DNA of 64,000 nt from Sphingomonas psychrolutea (GCF_014636175.1 NZ_BMDW01000013.1:45805-109804), one strand, 5' to 3'; numbered from the stretch's first letter, positions 17,585 through 26,831 are shown. Numbers and translations: made by a program. The notes: generated from the sequence alone by a model not told the origin.

Positions 17585-18769
17585 TCAGACATCGACCGCT
17601 AGATAGTCGGCCCAGTCCTGCATGAGCGTCACGCGCTTATCGATCGAGGTGCCCCGACGATAGGCGACCTCGACTTCGTTTCCTACGGCGTGAGCGAGGG
17701 CCGCTTCTGCGGTTTCTCTCGCATGGTCGGTAAGTTCGCCGGCCCAGTCGCGGAAGCTCGACCTGAAGCCGTGGACGGTGACCGATTGCTTCTTCATGCG
17801 GCGCAGCACCATTTCCATACTCATGTTCGAGAGCGGACGCCCTTCCTTCGCGCCCGGGAAAACGAAGTCTCCTGTGCCACGCGGCAATACGTGTTGCGCA
17901 CGAAGCACCACCAACGCGGCCCCCGACAGCGGCACAACATGGTTGATGCCGGATTTCATCCTTGCCGCGGGAATGGTCCACCTTGCGGCCTTAAGGTCGA
18001 ACTCGGCCCAGACCGCATTCAGCGCCTCGCTCGTACGCGCAGCCGTTAGAATCGTAAAACGGAGCGCTTTGGGAGCGGAGCCTTCTTGCGCCGAGAGCCG
18101 CTGCATGAACGCTGCAACCTCGCCGAACGGCATCGCCGGATGATGACCGCGGTGCGACTTCTTCGTGCGCGCCGGCAGCAAGATCGAGAGGTGACCGTTC
18201 CATCGAGCCGGGTTTTCGCCCATTCGCAGGCCCCGTGCCTTGGCCGCGTCGAGCACCCGCTCGATCCGGCCGCGGACCCTGCTCGCGGTTTCGGGTATTT
18301 CGGCCCAGATTGGGGATAGAACGTCCAGTACGTGCTGGGCCGCGATCTGATCGATGGGCAGGTTCCAGAGCGATGCGGCATGGGTCGTCAGCGTGTTGGT
18401 CCATTGCTGATGATGCTTGGGGTTCTTCCAGCCAACCTTCAGCGCCGCGATGAGGTTGGTTGCCGCATCGCCGAAGGTCACAACGACAGTCGATGCAGCA
18501 GACTTTTTCCTAGCGGCAATCGGGTCGATGCCAGAGGCGACTTGGGTGTTCGCCACCGCAGCCTGTTCACGGGCGAGCGCGAGCGAGATCGCCGGATAAG
18601 GACCTAGCCCCATCTCCCGCCGCTTTCCATCCAGCTTGAAGATCAGGGCCCAGGATTTCGCGCCCGAATCTTTCACATGCAAATAGAGGCCGTTTCCATC
18701 GGCGTGCATGCCAGCAGAGGATTCCCGGCTCACCGCCAGCGCGGTCAGCCGTTTAGTAACACGCGCCAT
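17585..18769 (-). CDS. P4-type tyrosine recombinase/integrase
   Basis: A 394-residue site-specific integrase. The N-terminal arm-binding domain (DUF4102 type) shows GMHADGNGLYLHVKDSGAKS and MGLGPYPAISLALAR. The catalytic domain has Arg245 (LTAARTSEAL), Lys272 (RMKSGINHVVPLS), His333-Arg336 (HGFRSSFRDW), His360 (ALAHAVGNEVE) and nucleophile Tyr370 (VAYRRG). All six positions are intact, so the enzyme may be functional. ATG 18769 (MARVTKRLTAL) is chosen over an upstream in-frame start at 18862 because it begins the family domain. The gene's 5' end faces the 3' end of tRNA-Ser, the usual arrangement for islands inserted at a tRNA. Confidence 0.93.
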   Translation of the reverse strand: MARVTKRLTALAVSRESSAGMHADGNGLYLHVKDSGAKSWALIFKLDGKRREMGLGPYPAISLALAREQAAVANTQVASGIDPIAARKKSAASTVVVTFGDAATNLIAALKVGWKNPKHHQQWTNTLTTHAASLWNLPIDQIAAQHVLDVLSPIWAEIPETASRVRGRIERVLDAAKARGLRMGENPARWNGHLSILLPARTKKSHRGHHPAMPFGEVAAFMQRLSAQEGSAPKALRFTILTAARTSEALNAVWAEFDLKAARWTIPAARMKSGINHVVPLSGAALVVLRAQHVLPRGTGDFVFPGAKEGRPLSNMSMEMVLRRMKKQSVTVHGFRSSFRDWAGELTDHARETAEAALAHAVGNEVEVAYRRGTSIDKRVTLMQDWADYLAVDV

Positions 18770-18947
18770 TTGATGTCCCGTTCGTATCGCGTGCTCGCCC
18801 GCCAGCCCGTGGATCGACCCTAACACCGACCCTAACACAAGATCCGGATTAAGACGATCCACGGCGAACTGGGGCGACCGCGTATCTTGAAAATGTCAGC
18901 GATAACAGATGGTTACTGTACAGCGGCGAACGCCTGCATACAGTAAG

Positions 18948-19038
18948 TGGCGGAGCGGGTGGGATTCGAACCCACGATACGCTTTTGGCGTATACTCACT
19001 TTCCAGGCGAGCGCCTTCGACCACTCGGCCACCGCTCC
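18948..19038 (-). tRNA. tRNA-Ser (anticodon GGA)
   Basis: On the minus strand GGAGCGG pairs with CCGCTCC in the acceptor stem and is followed by G-CCA. The anticodon arm CTCGC-CTGGAAA-GTGAG gives anticodon GGA. A long variable arm (TACGCCAAAAGCGTA) confirms a class II serine tRNA, and TTCGAATCC is the T loop. The CCA end is encoded and faces the integrase gene, so this is the likely attachment site of the island to its left. Confidence 0.97.
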
Positions 19039-19143
19039 GCATGTCCTGGAAGGGGTGGCCCTAGAGGCTTGGGCGCGGGTGCGCAAGCGTCTCCCGGCAA
19101 TCGGCCATTGCACGGCGCCGCCCCCGCATGGCACACTCACCGC

Positions 19144-20094
19144 ATGTCCATATTCCTCCCCTTGCTTGCTGTGCTCGCGCCTGCGCAGGCGACCGCTGCC
19201 GCCGCTACGGTTCCGTCCCCGACCGAGATCGTTACCGCCGCGCCGGCAGGCGACTGGGCTGATATTGCTGCGTCCGATTTGCTGGTGCTGGATCTCGCGC
19301 CCGACCGCGATGGCAAGCCCCGCCGCGTCGTGATCCAGCTGATGCCGCCGCCTTTTTCGCAAGGATGGGTCGACAACATCCGTAAGCTTGCCGCTGCGCA
19401 TTGGTGGGACGGATTGAGCGTCAACCGCGTGCAGGACAATTATGTCGTGCAGTGGGGCGATGCAAATGGGGACGATAAGGCGAAAGCGCGGATGCTGCCG
19501 CCGGGGCTGGCGGATGTGCCACAAAGCCAGTATTCCACGGGGGGCGACGTGACGGGTGGGCTGCCCGCGGAGCTACGTTTTGCCGCGATGCTGATCCCGC
19601 GACCCGACGTGCAGCGATTTTCAACTTTCACCCGCGGTTGGCCGGTGTCGGGTGAGGGGATGCCCGATTCTGCGGAATATTGGCCCATCCATTGCTACGG
19701 CATGGTCGGTGTCGGGCGGAATTTGCCCCCGGATACGGGAACCGGCGCTGAACTCTACACCGTGATCGGCCATGCCCCGCGCCATCTTGACCGCAACATT
19801 GCGCTGGTCGGGCGGGTGGTGGCGGGGATCGAGCATCTCTCCAGCCTGCCGCGCGGCACCGGGCCGCTGGGTTTTTATGAAAAAGCGGAGGAGCGCGTGC
19901 CGATCCGCGCGGTCCGCCTCGCCAGCGATCTGCCCGAGGGCGAGCAGCCGCGCCTGCAATATCTGTCGACCGAAAGTGCGAGCTTCGCGCGTTATGCCGA
20001 TGCGCGGGCAAATCGGCGTGACCCGTTCTTCATCGTCCCTGCAGGCGGTGCGGATATCTGCAATATCCCGGTGCCGATCCGCAAGAAACCCTGA
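19144..20094 (+). CDS. Peptidylprolyl isomerase, cyclophilin type, exported
   Basis: A 316-residue protein with a signal peptide (FLPLLAVLAPAQATAAA) followed by a cyclophilin-like domain. Visible blocks are VVIQLMPPPFSQGWVDNIRKLA, WWDGLSVNRVQDNYVVQWGD and, near the C-terminus, HLDRNIALVGRVVAGIEHLS. This matches the large periplasmic cyclophilins of sphingomonads, which carry a long insert between the two halves. It would assist folding of exported proteins. ATG 19144 is used because it begins the signal peptide; the in-frame upstream extension overlaps the tRNA region. It converges on the lipoprotein gene with a 7-nt gap. Confidence 0.85.
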   Translation: MSIFLPLLAVLAPAQATAAAATVPSPTEIVTAAPAGDWADIAASDLLVLDLAPDRDGKPRRVVIQLMPPPFSQGWVDNIRKLAAAHWWDGLSVNRVQDNYVVQWGDANGDDKAKARMLPPGLADVPQSQYSTGGDVTGGLPAELRFAAMLIPRPDVQRFSTFTRGWPVSGEGMPDSAEYWPIHCYGMVGVGRNLPPDTGTGAELYTVIGHAPRHLDRNIALVGRVVAGIEHLSSLPRGTGPLGFYEKAEERVPIRAVRLASDLPEGEQPRLQYLSTESASFARYADARANRRDPFFIVPAGGADICNIPVPIRKKP

Positions 20095-20101
20095 GCGCGA
20101 T

Positions 20102-20692
20102 CTACTTTCCCACCCAGTCCGCCACCTCGCCCGCCACGGTATTGGCGGCCTGGTTGAGCGCGATGCCGACCGGACCCGCCGCAATCGCGCTGACGGGGAC
20201 GCGCGCTTCGAAGCGGCGCTTCTCGACCACCTTGCCGCTGGTGCGGATCAATGATCCGTCGAACGTGACGACGGCTTCGTTCGTGCCCGCATCGATCCCG
20301 AAACTGCGCAACTCGCCTGACAACACCGCGCCCGGATCGGAAAAGGACTGCGCGCTGCTGAGCACGATCCGCCCGGTCTTGGCGGGAACGGTGTCGATCA
20401 GCAGCCGCACGAACATGCGGTTGGGCGGCTCGACCCATTGCGCGTTCGCGACATAGGCGATCGAGGTCTGGCTGGCCTGCACCGGCACGCGCGTTCCCGC
20501 AATCGCTTGTGCGGCACCGGGCACCAGGATGGTGATCGTGGGGGCAGTTGCCGAGGATTGCGTTTGTCCGGCGGGGACGCTGAGCGCGGAGTTGAGCGAC
20601 AGCAGCGACGGCGGCGGCTTAGCCCCGAAGCTGATGCAGCCGGCCAGCGGCACGAACGCGGCGATCGCCAGCAGGGTTCTTGATCGGATCAT
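20102..20692 (-). CDS. ABC-type transport auxiliary lipoprotein
   Basis: A protein of about 196 residues with a lipoprotein signal (LLAIAAFVPLAGC, lipobox LAGC). The rest resembles the ABC-type transport auxiliary lipoprotein family (PqiC-like): ANAQWVEPPNRMFVRLLIDT and an AVVTFDGSLI block. It would sit in the outer or inner membrane periplasmic face and work with the MCE protein, ATPase and permease encoded just upstream. ATG 20692 is preferred over GTG 20698 because the GGGA ribosome site is too close to the GTG. It is the last gene of the four-gene lipid-transport operon. Confidence 0.87.
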   Translation of the reverse strand: MIRSRTLLAIAAFVPLAGCISFGAKPPPSLLSLNSALSVPAGQTQSSATAPTITILVPGAAQAIAGTRVPVQASQTSIAYVANAQWVEPPNRMFVRLLIDTVPAKTGRIVLSSAQSFSDPGAVLSGELRSFGIDAGTNEAVVTFDGSLIRTSGKVVEKRRFEARVPVSAIAAGPVGIALNQAANTVAGEVADWVGK

Positions 20693-20694
20693 GG

Positions 20695-21666
20695 TCACTG
20701 TCCCTTTCCGGGCTTGTAATCGGGCAATTTCGGCTGGCCGATCAGCGATGTCGCGCCGCCGCGGTCGAGCTTTTCGGCGACCGAGGTCAGCGCCTGCGAC
20801 ATTTGCCGCAGATCATGAACGAGCTGGCCGACCTCGGGGATCGTCTGCTTGGAGAAGGCCTGCAGCCCCGGCCGTGCGTCGCTGACTGCTGCATCGATCG
20901 TCGCGAGACTCTTTTGCGCGCTGGCGATCGTCTTGTTGAGATTGGCGAGGAGCGGGCGACCGTCGGATTCGAGCAAGCCGTTGGTCGTCTTGGCGAGCTT
21001 GCTGAACTCCTCGGCGGCCGCCCCCGCCTTCTGGATCGCGCCCTTGGTCTCGGCGATCGTCGCCGCGATATCCGGCCCACGATCCGCCAGCGCCTTGGTC
21101 AGGCGATCGGTATTGGCGAGAATCCCGGTGATTGATTTCTGGTTCTTGTCGTTCAGCAAATCGGACAACTTCTCGGTCAGCGTCGAGATCCGCTCGAGCA
21201 ATTGCGGCGCCGAACTCAGTAAGGCACCGAGTCCACCCGCCTTGGTCGGGATCGTCGGCACGCCATTGGGGCAATCGGCCAGCGGGTTGACCGCCGGGCA
21301 CGCGATTGGCGGTGCGCCCTTGATCGCGCCGTCGAGCTGCACCGTGCTGGTGCCGGTAAAGCTGCCCTGCAGCGTCGCGGTCGTGCCAACCAGGATCGGC
21401 GTGTCGGCGTTGACTGCAATCCGCACGCGCACCAACGAGGGATCAGGCTTCCACAGCTTGATTTCCTTCACCTGTCCGGTCGGCACGCCGGAGAAGGCAA
21501 CTGCCGAGCCGGTGGCAAGGCCATCGACCGATTGTTTGAAGAAGATGTCATATTCCTTGTCGGTCGCGGTGCCCCAGCGCGCGATCCACACCAGGAACAA
21601 CAGCATCACCGCGAGCAGGATCAGCACGACCGTGCCGACCAGCACATGGTTCGAACGGGTTTCCAT
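20695..21666 (-). CDS. MCE/MlaD family lipid-transport protein
   Basis: A 323-residue protein with one N-terminal membrane anchor (VLVGTVVLILLAVMLLFLVWIA) and an MCE domain (YDIFFKQSVDGLATGSAVAFS, GVPTGQVKEI). A long helical C-terminal region follows with heptad-like leucines (LLERISTLTEKLSDLLNDKN). This build matches substrate-binding MCE subunits of Mla-type phospholipid transporters. It overlaps the ATPase gene by one base at its start and the lipoprotein gene region at its end. The GC-rich PDYKPGKGQ tail is not conserved in families I know. Confidence 0.9.
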   Translation of the reverse strand: METRSNHVLVGTVVLILLAVMLLFLVWIARWGTATDKEYDIFFKQSVDGLATGSAVAFSGVPTGQVKEIKLWKPDPSLVRVRIAVNADTPILVGTTATLQGSFTGTSTVQLDGAIKGAPPIACPAVNPLADCPNGVPTIPTKAGGLGALLSSAPQLLERISTLTEKLSDLLNDKNQKSITGILANTDRLTKALADRGPDIAATIAETKGAIQKAGAAAEEFSKLAKTTNGLLESDGRPLLANLNKTIASAQKSLATIDAAVSDARPGLQAFSKQTIPEVGQLVHDLRQMSQALTSVAEKLDRGGATSLIGQPKLPDYKPGKGQ

Positions 21667-22484
21667 TACTTAGCCCCTTCTGGCGCGTGGTCGTTGCGCT
21701 CGACCGTGGCGATCGCGGCGCGGCCGCGTGGCCCCTTGAAATATTCCTGGATCCACGGATGGTCCAGCGCGAGCAACTCGTCGATCGTCCCGACCGCGAT
21801 CACCTTCTTGTCCGCCAGTACCGCGACGCGGTCGCAAATCGCGTAGAGCGTATCGAGATCGTGGGTGATCAGGAACACCGTCAGCCCGAGTGTCTTTTGC
21901 AGCGACTTGGTGAGCTCGTCGAACGCCGCCGCGCCGATCGGGTCTAGCCCCGCCGTCGGTTCGTCGAGAAACAGCAATTCGGGATCGAGCGCGAGCGCGC
22001 GGGCCAGCCCCGCGCGCTTCTTCATGCCACCCGACAGCTCGGCCGGAAATTTCGGTCCGGCATCGGCGGGCAAGCCCGACATCACGACTTTGTAGGCTGC
22101 AATCTCATCGAGCAACGCCCCGTCGAGATTGGGATAGAATTCGCGAATCGGCACTTGCACGTTTTCGGCGACGGTCAGCGTCGAGAACAGGGCGCCGCCC
22201 TGGAACAACACGCCCCAGCGCTTGGTCAGGTCGGTCAGTTCGATTTCCTCGCGACCGATCGTTGGCTGGCCGAACACTTCGACTTCGCCCTCGACCGGCA
22301 CTTGCAGCCCGATGATCGATCGCATCAGCACCGATTTTCCGGTGCCCGACCCACCAACCACGCCGAAAATCTCGCCACGGCGCACCGACAGGTCTAGGCC
22401 GTCATGCACAACCTGCTCGCCGAACGCGCTCTTCAGGCCGCGCACGACGATGACGGGTTCGTCGTCCTGGGTGTTGCTGCGCAT
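21666..22484 (-). CDS. ABC transporter ATP-binding protein, MlaF-type
   Basis: A 272-residue ABC ATPase. Walker A is GGSGTGKSVLM, the signature is LSGGMKKRAGLARAL, Walker B is LLFLDEPTAGLDP and the switch His is in ITHDLDTLY. The LSGGMKKR signature is characteristic of the Mla/Ttg2/Mkl group rather than of importers. It powers lipid movement with the MlaE-like permease, with which its start codon overlaps by one base (TGATG). ATG 22484 (MRSNTQDDEP) is the start; the longer in-frame reading upstream overlaps the permease gene and is not real. Confidence 0.93.
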   Translation of the reverse strand: MRSNTQDDEPVIVVRGLKSAFGEQVVHDGLDLSVRRGEIFGVVGGSGTGKSVLMRSIIGLQVPVEGEVEVFGQPTIGREEIELTDLTKRWGVLFQGGALFSTLTVAENVQVPIREFYPNLDGALLDEIAAYKVVMSGLPADAGPKFPAELSGGMKKRAGLARALALDPELLFLDEPTAGLDPIGAAAFDELTKSLQKTLGLTVFLITHDLDTLYAICDRVAVLADKKVIAVGTIDELLALDHPWIQEYFKGPRGRAAIATVERNDHAPEGAK

Positions 22485-23581
22485 CAGACCCAACCGATCG
22501 AGGTAAAGAAGACGGCGAAGAATGCATCGAGCACGATGACGAGGAAAATCGCCTGCACCACCGCTGCTGTCGTGCGCGTGCCGACCTGTTCGGCGTCGCC
22601 TTCGACCAGCATGCCCTGGAAACAGCCCGCCACCGCAATGATCAGGCCGAACACCGGCGCCTTGACCAGGCCGACGTAAAGATCGGTGATCGGCACCACC
22701 TCGCGCAGTCGCTGAATGAAGGTCACGGGCGGGATGTCGAGCGTGATCCAGCACAGCAGACCGCCACCGAAAATAGCCCAGAGCGATGCATACATGCCGA
22801 GTAGGGGCATCATGATGACCGATGCCAGCACGCGCGGCAGGACCAGTGCCTCCATCGGCGACACACCGATCGTGCGCATCGCATCGATTTCCTCGGTCAG
22901 CTTCATCGTGCCGATCTGCGCCGCGAAGGCCGAACCGGAGCGCCCGGCGACCATGATTGCGGTCATCAGCACGCCGAGTTCGCGCAGCGTGATGCGCCCG
23001 ACCAAGTTGATCGTCAGGAATTCCGCGCCGAATTGGCGGAGCTGCACCGCGCCTTGCTGCGCGATGACGATGCCGATCAGGAAACTCATCAGGCCGACGA
23101 TGGCGAGCGCGCTGACCCCGACCACTTCGAAGCGCTGCACCACGGCGTTGAAGCGAAAGCGCTTGGGGTGCGTCGCGACATGCCAGAACGCGATGAGCGT
23201 CGCACCGAGGAAACCTAGCAGACCGTAGAGGGTCCGTCCGGTCTGCTCGACCGCCGCGCCGATTTCGCCGACGACGCGGATGAAGCTGCCGACATGTGCC
23301 GGGCGCATCGCCACGGGTTGATCGGCACTTGCGACTTGCGCCAGCAAATGTTCCCCATCGGTATCGAGGCCGACCACCGCGGCATCATGCTCGGCGGCGA
23401 AACGGTGAATCAACCATGCGCCGACCGTGTCGATTCGTTCGATCTCGCTGAGATCGACGCGCGTGATCGTCCCATCGAACGCGCGCAAGCGTTCGGGAAG
23501 ATCGCCGATCTTCGCAAGGGACAGGCTGCCGGTGAAGCGCACCGTGTCGCGGTCGGTCGAGAAGGTGGCCATTTCGGTCAT
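22484..23581 (-). CDS. MlaE-type ABC permease with N-terminal STAS domain
   Basis: A protein of about 365 residues. The first about 100 residues form a STAS-like domain (RVDLSEIERIDTVGAWLIHRF), which in E. coli is the separate protein MlaB. The remainder is the MlaE permease with VVGVSALAIVGLMSFLIGIV, ELGVLMTAIMVAGRSGSAFA, EEIDAMRTIGVSPMEALVLP and VKAPVFGLIIAVAGCFQGM. The fused form is common in alphaproteobacteria. It is the first gene of the operon and is divergent from the HAD hydrolase gene across 63 nt, where promoters of both must lie. ATG 23581 (MTEMATF) or 23572 may be used. Confidence 0.92.
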   Translation of the reverse strand: MTEMATFSTDRDTVRFTGSLSLAKIGDLPERLRAFDGTITRVDLSEIERIDTVGAWLIHRFAAEHDAAVVGLDTDGEHLLAQVASADQPVAMRPAHVGSFIRVVGEIGAAVEQTGRTLYGLLGFLGATLIAFWHVATHPKRFRFNAVVQRFEVVGVSALAIVGLMSFLIGIVIAQQGAVQLRQFGAEFLTINLVGRITLRELGVLMTAIMVAGRSGSAFAAQIGTMKLTEEIDAMRTIGVSPMEALVLPRVLASVIMMPLLGMYASLWAIFGGGLLCWITLDIPPVTFIQRLREVVPITDLYVGLVKAPVFGLIIAVAGCFQGMLVEGDAEQVGTRTTAAVVQAIFLVIVLDAFFAVFFTSIGWV

Positions 23582-23644
23582 CTGTCGTCTTCTGTGCTTC
23601 AAACGGGCTGGATCGGCAAGCGTCCAGCGGGTTAGGATGCTGCG

Positions 23645-24316
23645 ATGCACCACCTAGCTGTCTATGATCTGGACAAGACGATCACATACGCGCCGACTTG
23701 GACTTCGTTCCTTGTGCGCACCGCGTGGGCGCGCGCACCGTGGCGATTGGCCTTACTGCCGCTCGCCGGGCTCGCAACGCTTGGCTATGGCTGCGGGCTG
23801 GTCGGGCGGGCTCGATTGAAGGAGGTGACGCACCGCCTGTTGCTCGGTTCGGCCTTGCCCGATGCGGCGGCGGCACAGGCGGCGACGCGTTTTGCCGATC
23901 GAATCGTGGCCTCGGGCGTCTATCGCGGTGCCCGCACGCAGATTGCGGCGGATCGCGCCGCCGGATACCGGATCGTGCTCGCGACGGCGTCATATGGCTT
24001 TTATGCCGGCGCGATTGCCGCGCGGCTTGGTTTCGACGCAGTCATCGCGACCGATGTCGTGCGCGACCGCGGCATGATCCGCGCGAGGATCGCAGGTGAG
24101 AATTGCTACGGCCCGGCCAAATTGCGGCTGATCGAGGCGTGGCTGGCAGGGGAGGGGATTGCGCGGGGCGCGGCGACAATCCGCTTCTATTCGGACCATG
24201 TCTCCGACGCGCCGACGCTGGAATGGGCGGATGTCGGGGTTGCCGTAAATGCGCACGGGCCGCTGCGCGTGCTGGCCGCGGCACGCGGCTGGCCGGTCGT
24301 TGACTGGGATCGCTGA
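23645..24316 (+). CDS. HAD-IB family hydrolase
   Basis: A 223-residue haloacid dehalogenase-type phosphatase. Motif I is YDLDKTITY with nucleophile Asp8 and acid-base Asp10, motif II lies in IVLATASYGFYAGA, and motif III/IV is FYSDHVSDAPTLEWAD. The family includes SerB-like phosphatases and acyltransferase-linked enzymes, and the substrate here is unknown. The gene diverges from the lipid-transport operon, which might hint at a phospholipid-related substrate, but that is only positional. Confidence 0.85.
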   Translation: MHHLAVYDLDKTITYAPTWTSFLVRTAWARAPWRLALLPLAGLATLGYGCGLVGRARLKEVTHRLLLGSALPDAAAAQAATRFADRIVASGVYRGARTQIAADRAAGYRIVLATASYGFYAGAIAARLGFDAVIATDVVRDRGMIRARIAGENCYGPAKLRLIEAWLAGEGIARGAATIRFYSDHVSDAPTLEWADVGVAVNAHGPLRVLAAARGWPVVDWDR

Positions 24317-24609
24317 CCTGCGGGCTCCAGGGGTGTGTAGCCTCAGAAGGATCAAGTCTGTCCGATTTTCGGTAAAGTCGGGAACAAAATCTAATCAATA
24401 ATTCATCGACAAATCCCAATATTACAAGCAACCACCTAAAATACAGTGGTCAGATACGCTTGATTCGTCGTAAAAAATCGTTTCGATATCGTAATAATAT
24501 CGGCAATACTTTGTAATATTTTGTGGGGTTACGCGCGCAGTACCTCAACTCCATATACGCCTTCAGACCTTATATCGCGCCGGTGCGTGTTCGATGATTT
24601 TGGAGTATA
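24317..24609. promoter_or_regulatory. AT-rich promoter region upstream of the SulP-carbonic anhydrase operon
   Basis: Most of this 293-nt gap (about 24350-24600) is conspicuously AT-rich against GC-rich surroundings. It contains repeated AATAT motifs (GTAATAATATCGG and TTGTAATATTTTGTGG). No gene is seen. It probably holds the promoter and upstream regulatory DNA for the transporter gene; exact -35 and -10 elements cannot be assigned with confidence. Confidence 0.45.
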
Positions 24610-26190
24610 ATGACTAAACCTTTTTCAATGTTCGCGGGATGGCGGGCCGATGTGCCCTCGTCCATCGTCGTGGCGCTGGTCGCGTTGCCGCTGTGCCTGG
24701 GTGTTGCCCTCGCATCGGGCGCGCCGCTGTTCTCGGGCGTGATCGCGGGAATCGTCGGCGGCATCGTCGTCGGTCTGCTTTCGCGGTCCCCGCTGTCGGT
24801 CAGCGGACCCGCCGCCGGGCTGACGGTGATCGTGTTCGACGCGATTCAATCCTTGCCGAGCTATCAGGTGTTTCTGGCAGCCGTCGTGCTGGCCGGCGTG
24901 ATCCAGATCGCCTTCTCGATTTCGCGCGCCGGCATTCTCAGCGAATTCGTACCTTCGTCGGTGATCACCGGCATGTTGGCGGCGATCGGCATGATCCTGA
25001 TCCTGAAACAGGTTCCCTTCGCCTTCGGCTATGAAAAGGAATTCGAAGGCAGCGAAAAGTTCATCGAAGCCGATGGCGGCAACACGCTGTCGTCGCTGTG
25101 GGACGGGCTGCTGGATCGGCTGACGCCCGGTGCCGCGATCATCGGCATCACTTGCCTCGTGTTCCTGTTCGTGTGGGACAAGGTTAAGCCCAAGCAGGGC
25201 CCGTTCAAGCTGCTGCCCGGGCCGCTCGTCGTCGTCGTCCTGGGCGTAGCGGGCAACGCGCTGTTCGCGGCGCTCATCCCCGAGTGGGCGCTCGGATCCA
25301 AGCATCTGGTCCAGGTGCCGGTCGCCGAGGGTTTCGACGGTTTCGTCGGCCTGTTCACCTTGCCCGATTTCTCGCACATCGGTTCGGCCGCGCTGTGGAT
25401 CACCGCCGCCACGCTGGCGATCGTCGCCAGCCTCGAATCGCTGCTGAGCGTCAAGGCGGCCGACGAACTCGATCCGCGCCGGCGTTCGACCGACAAGAAT
25501 TGGGAATTGCTGGCCCAAGGCAGCGGCAACATCGTTTCGGGGATGATCGGCGGGTTGCCGGTCACCTCGGTCATCGTGCGAACTTCGGCAAACGTCATGG
25601 CGGGCGCGGAAACCAAGGCATCCGCGGTTCTGCACGGGGTCTGGCTGCTGGTGTCGGTCGCGCTGATCCCGGTGGTGCTCAATTTGATCCCGCTCTCGGC
25701 GCTGGCGACCGTGCTGATCCACACCGGATACAAGCTCGCCAGCCCGGCGCTGTTCATCGAACGCTTTCGCCAGGGTTTCACGCAGTTCATCCCGTTCATT
25801 GTCACAGTCGCGGCGATCCTGTTCACCGATCTGCTGATCGGGATCGTGATTGGTCTGACGGTCGGCTTCGTGTTCGTCGTCGCGCGCAATTTCCGCTCGG
25901 CGATTACCTTCGCGGTGGATGGCGAGGATTGCCTGCTGCGCGCGCGCCGTAACCTCTACTTCATCCATAAATATGAGCTGCAGCAAGAGCTCAACAAAGT
26001 GCCCGACGGGGCGGTGCTGGTGATCGATCTGTCATCGACCAATTATGTCGATCTCGACAATGTCGATATCATCAACGCCTTCATCAAGGGCGCCGCCTTC
26101 CGCAACATCGAGGTCCATGTCCGCGGCGACATTGCCGACCGGACCGCACCGATGATCAACGCGCCATCCTATGGGGTTCGCTTCGCATGA
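24610..26190 (+). CDS. SulP family anion (probable bicarbonate) transporter
   Basis: A 526-residue inner-membrane protein with about 10-12 hydrophobic segments. The SulP signature region reads LPLCLGVALASGAPLFSGVIAG and VSGPAAGLTVIVF, later EWAL and ATLAIVASLESLLSVKAADELDPRRR. The C-terminus is a STAS domain (VLVIDLSSTNYVDLDNVDIINAF). The next gene encodes beta-carbonic anhydrase and overlaps by ATGA. That pairing suggests bicarbonate rather than sulfate transport, because bicarbonate/CO2 interconversion would be coupled to uptake. The substrate call is inference from context. Confidence 0.9.
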   Translation: MTKPFSMFAGWRADVPSSIVVALVALPLCLGVALASGAPLFSGVIAGIVGGIVVGLLSRSPLSVSGPAAGLTVIVFDAIQSLPSYQVFLAAVVLAGVIQIAFSISRAGILSEFVPSSVITGMLAAIGMILILKQVPFAFGYEKEFEGSEKFIEADGGNTLSSLWDGLLDRLTPGAAIIGITCLVFLFVWDKVKPKQGPFKLLPGPLVVVVLGVAGNALFAALIPEWALGSKHLVQVPVAEGFDGFVGLFTLPDFSHIGSAALWITAATLAIVASLESLLSVKAADELDPRRRSTDKNWELLAQGSGNIVSGMIGGLPVTSVIVRTSANVMAGAETKASAVLHGVWLLVSVALIPVVLNLIPLSALATVLIHTGYKLASPALFIERFRQGFTQFIPFIVTVAAILFTDLLIGIVIGLTVGFVFVVARNFRSAITFAVDGEDCLLRARRNLYFIHKYELQQELNKVPDGAVLVIDLSSTNYVDLDNVDIINAFIKGAAFRNIEVHVRGDIADRTAPMINAPSYGVRFA

Positions 26191-26831
26191 GACATTATAA
26201 GCAGCTGCTGCTCGCCAACAAAGCTTGGGCGAGCGAACTGACCGAGGAGAATCCCGACTTCTTCCCGCGCCAGATCGCGGGGCAAAAGCCCGATTTCCTG
26301 TGGATCGGCTGTTCCGACAGTCGCGTCAGCCCCGAACAAATGACGATGACGCCGCCGGGCGGCATGTTCATCCATCGCAACGTCGCCAATCTCGTCAATG
26401 AAGACGATCTCAACCTGATGTCGGTGCTGCAATATGCCACCGAGGTGTTGAAAATCCGCCACATCATCGTGTGCGGTCATTATGCCTGCGGCGGCTTGCA
26501 GGCGACGCTGTCGGGCGGCACGCACGGGCCGGTCGACAGTTGGCTGGCGAATGCGCGCGGCGTGCTGCACGCGCATGAGGATGAGGTGCGCGGTCAGGTC
26601 GATGACGAGACGCGGGTTAATCGCCTCGTCGAGGTCAATGTCCGCGATCAGCTCGTGAAGCTCGCCCGCACGCAGTTGATTCAGGCCGCCTGGGCACAGC
26701 AGCAGGAAGTGTTTCTGCACGGCTGGGTCTATGACATTCGCGACGGGCACATCAAACCGCTGCTCGAAATCGATGCGACGACGGCGCTCGATCAAGTCGG
26801 CCGCCCCGACAAGGTGCTGCTCGCGAGTTGA
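26187..26831 (+). CDS. Beta-class carbonic anhydrase
   Basis: A 214-residue beta-carbonic anhydrase. Zinc ligands are Cys42 (IGCSDSRVSP), His98 and Cys101 (CGHYACGG), with the catalytic Asp44-Arg46 dyad present. It interconverts CO2 and bicarbonate in the cytoplasm. The start overlaps the stop of the SulP gene (ATGA), so the two are co-translated and presumably serve the same inorganic-carbon role. Length and all active-site residues are normal. Confidence 0.95.
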   Translation: MRHYKQLLLANKAWASELTEENPDFFPRQIAGQKPDFLWIGCSDSRVSPEQMTMTPPGGMFIHRNVANLVNEDDLNLMSVLQYATEVLKIRHIIVCGHYACGGLQATLSGGTHGPVDSWLANARGVLHAHEDEVRGQVDDETRVNRLVEVNVRDQLVKLARTQLIQAAWAQQQEVFLHGWVYDIRDGHIKPLLEIDATTALDQVGRPDKVLLAS

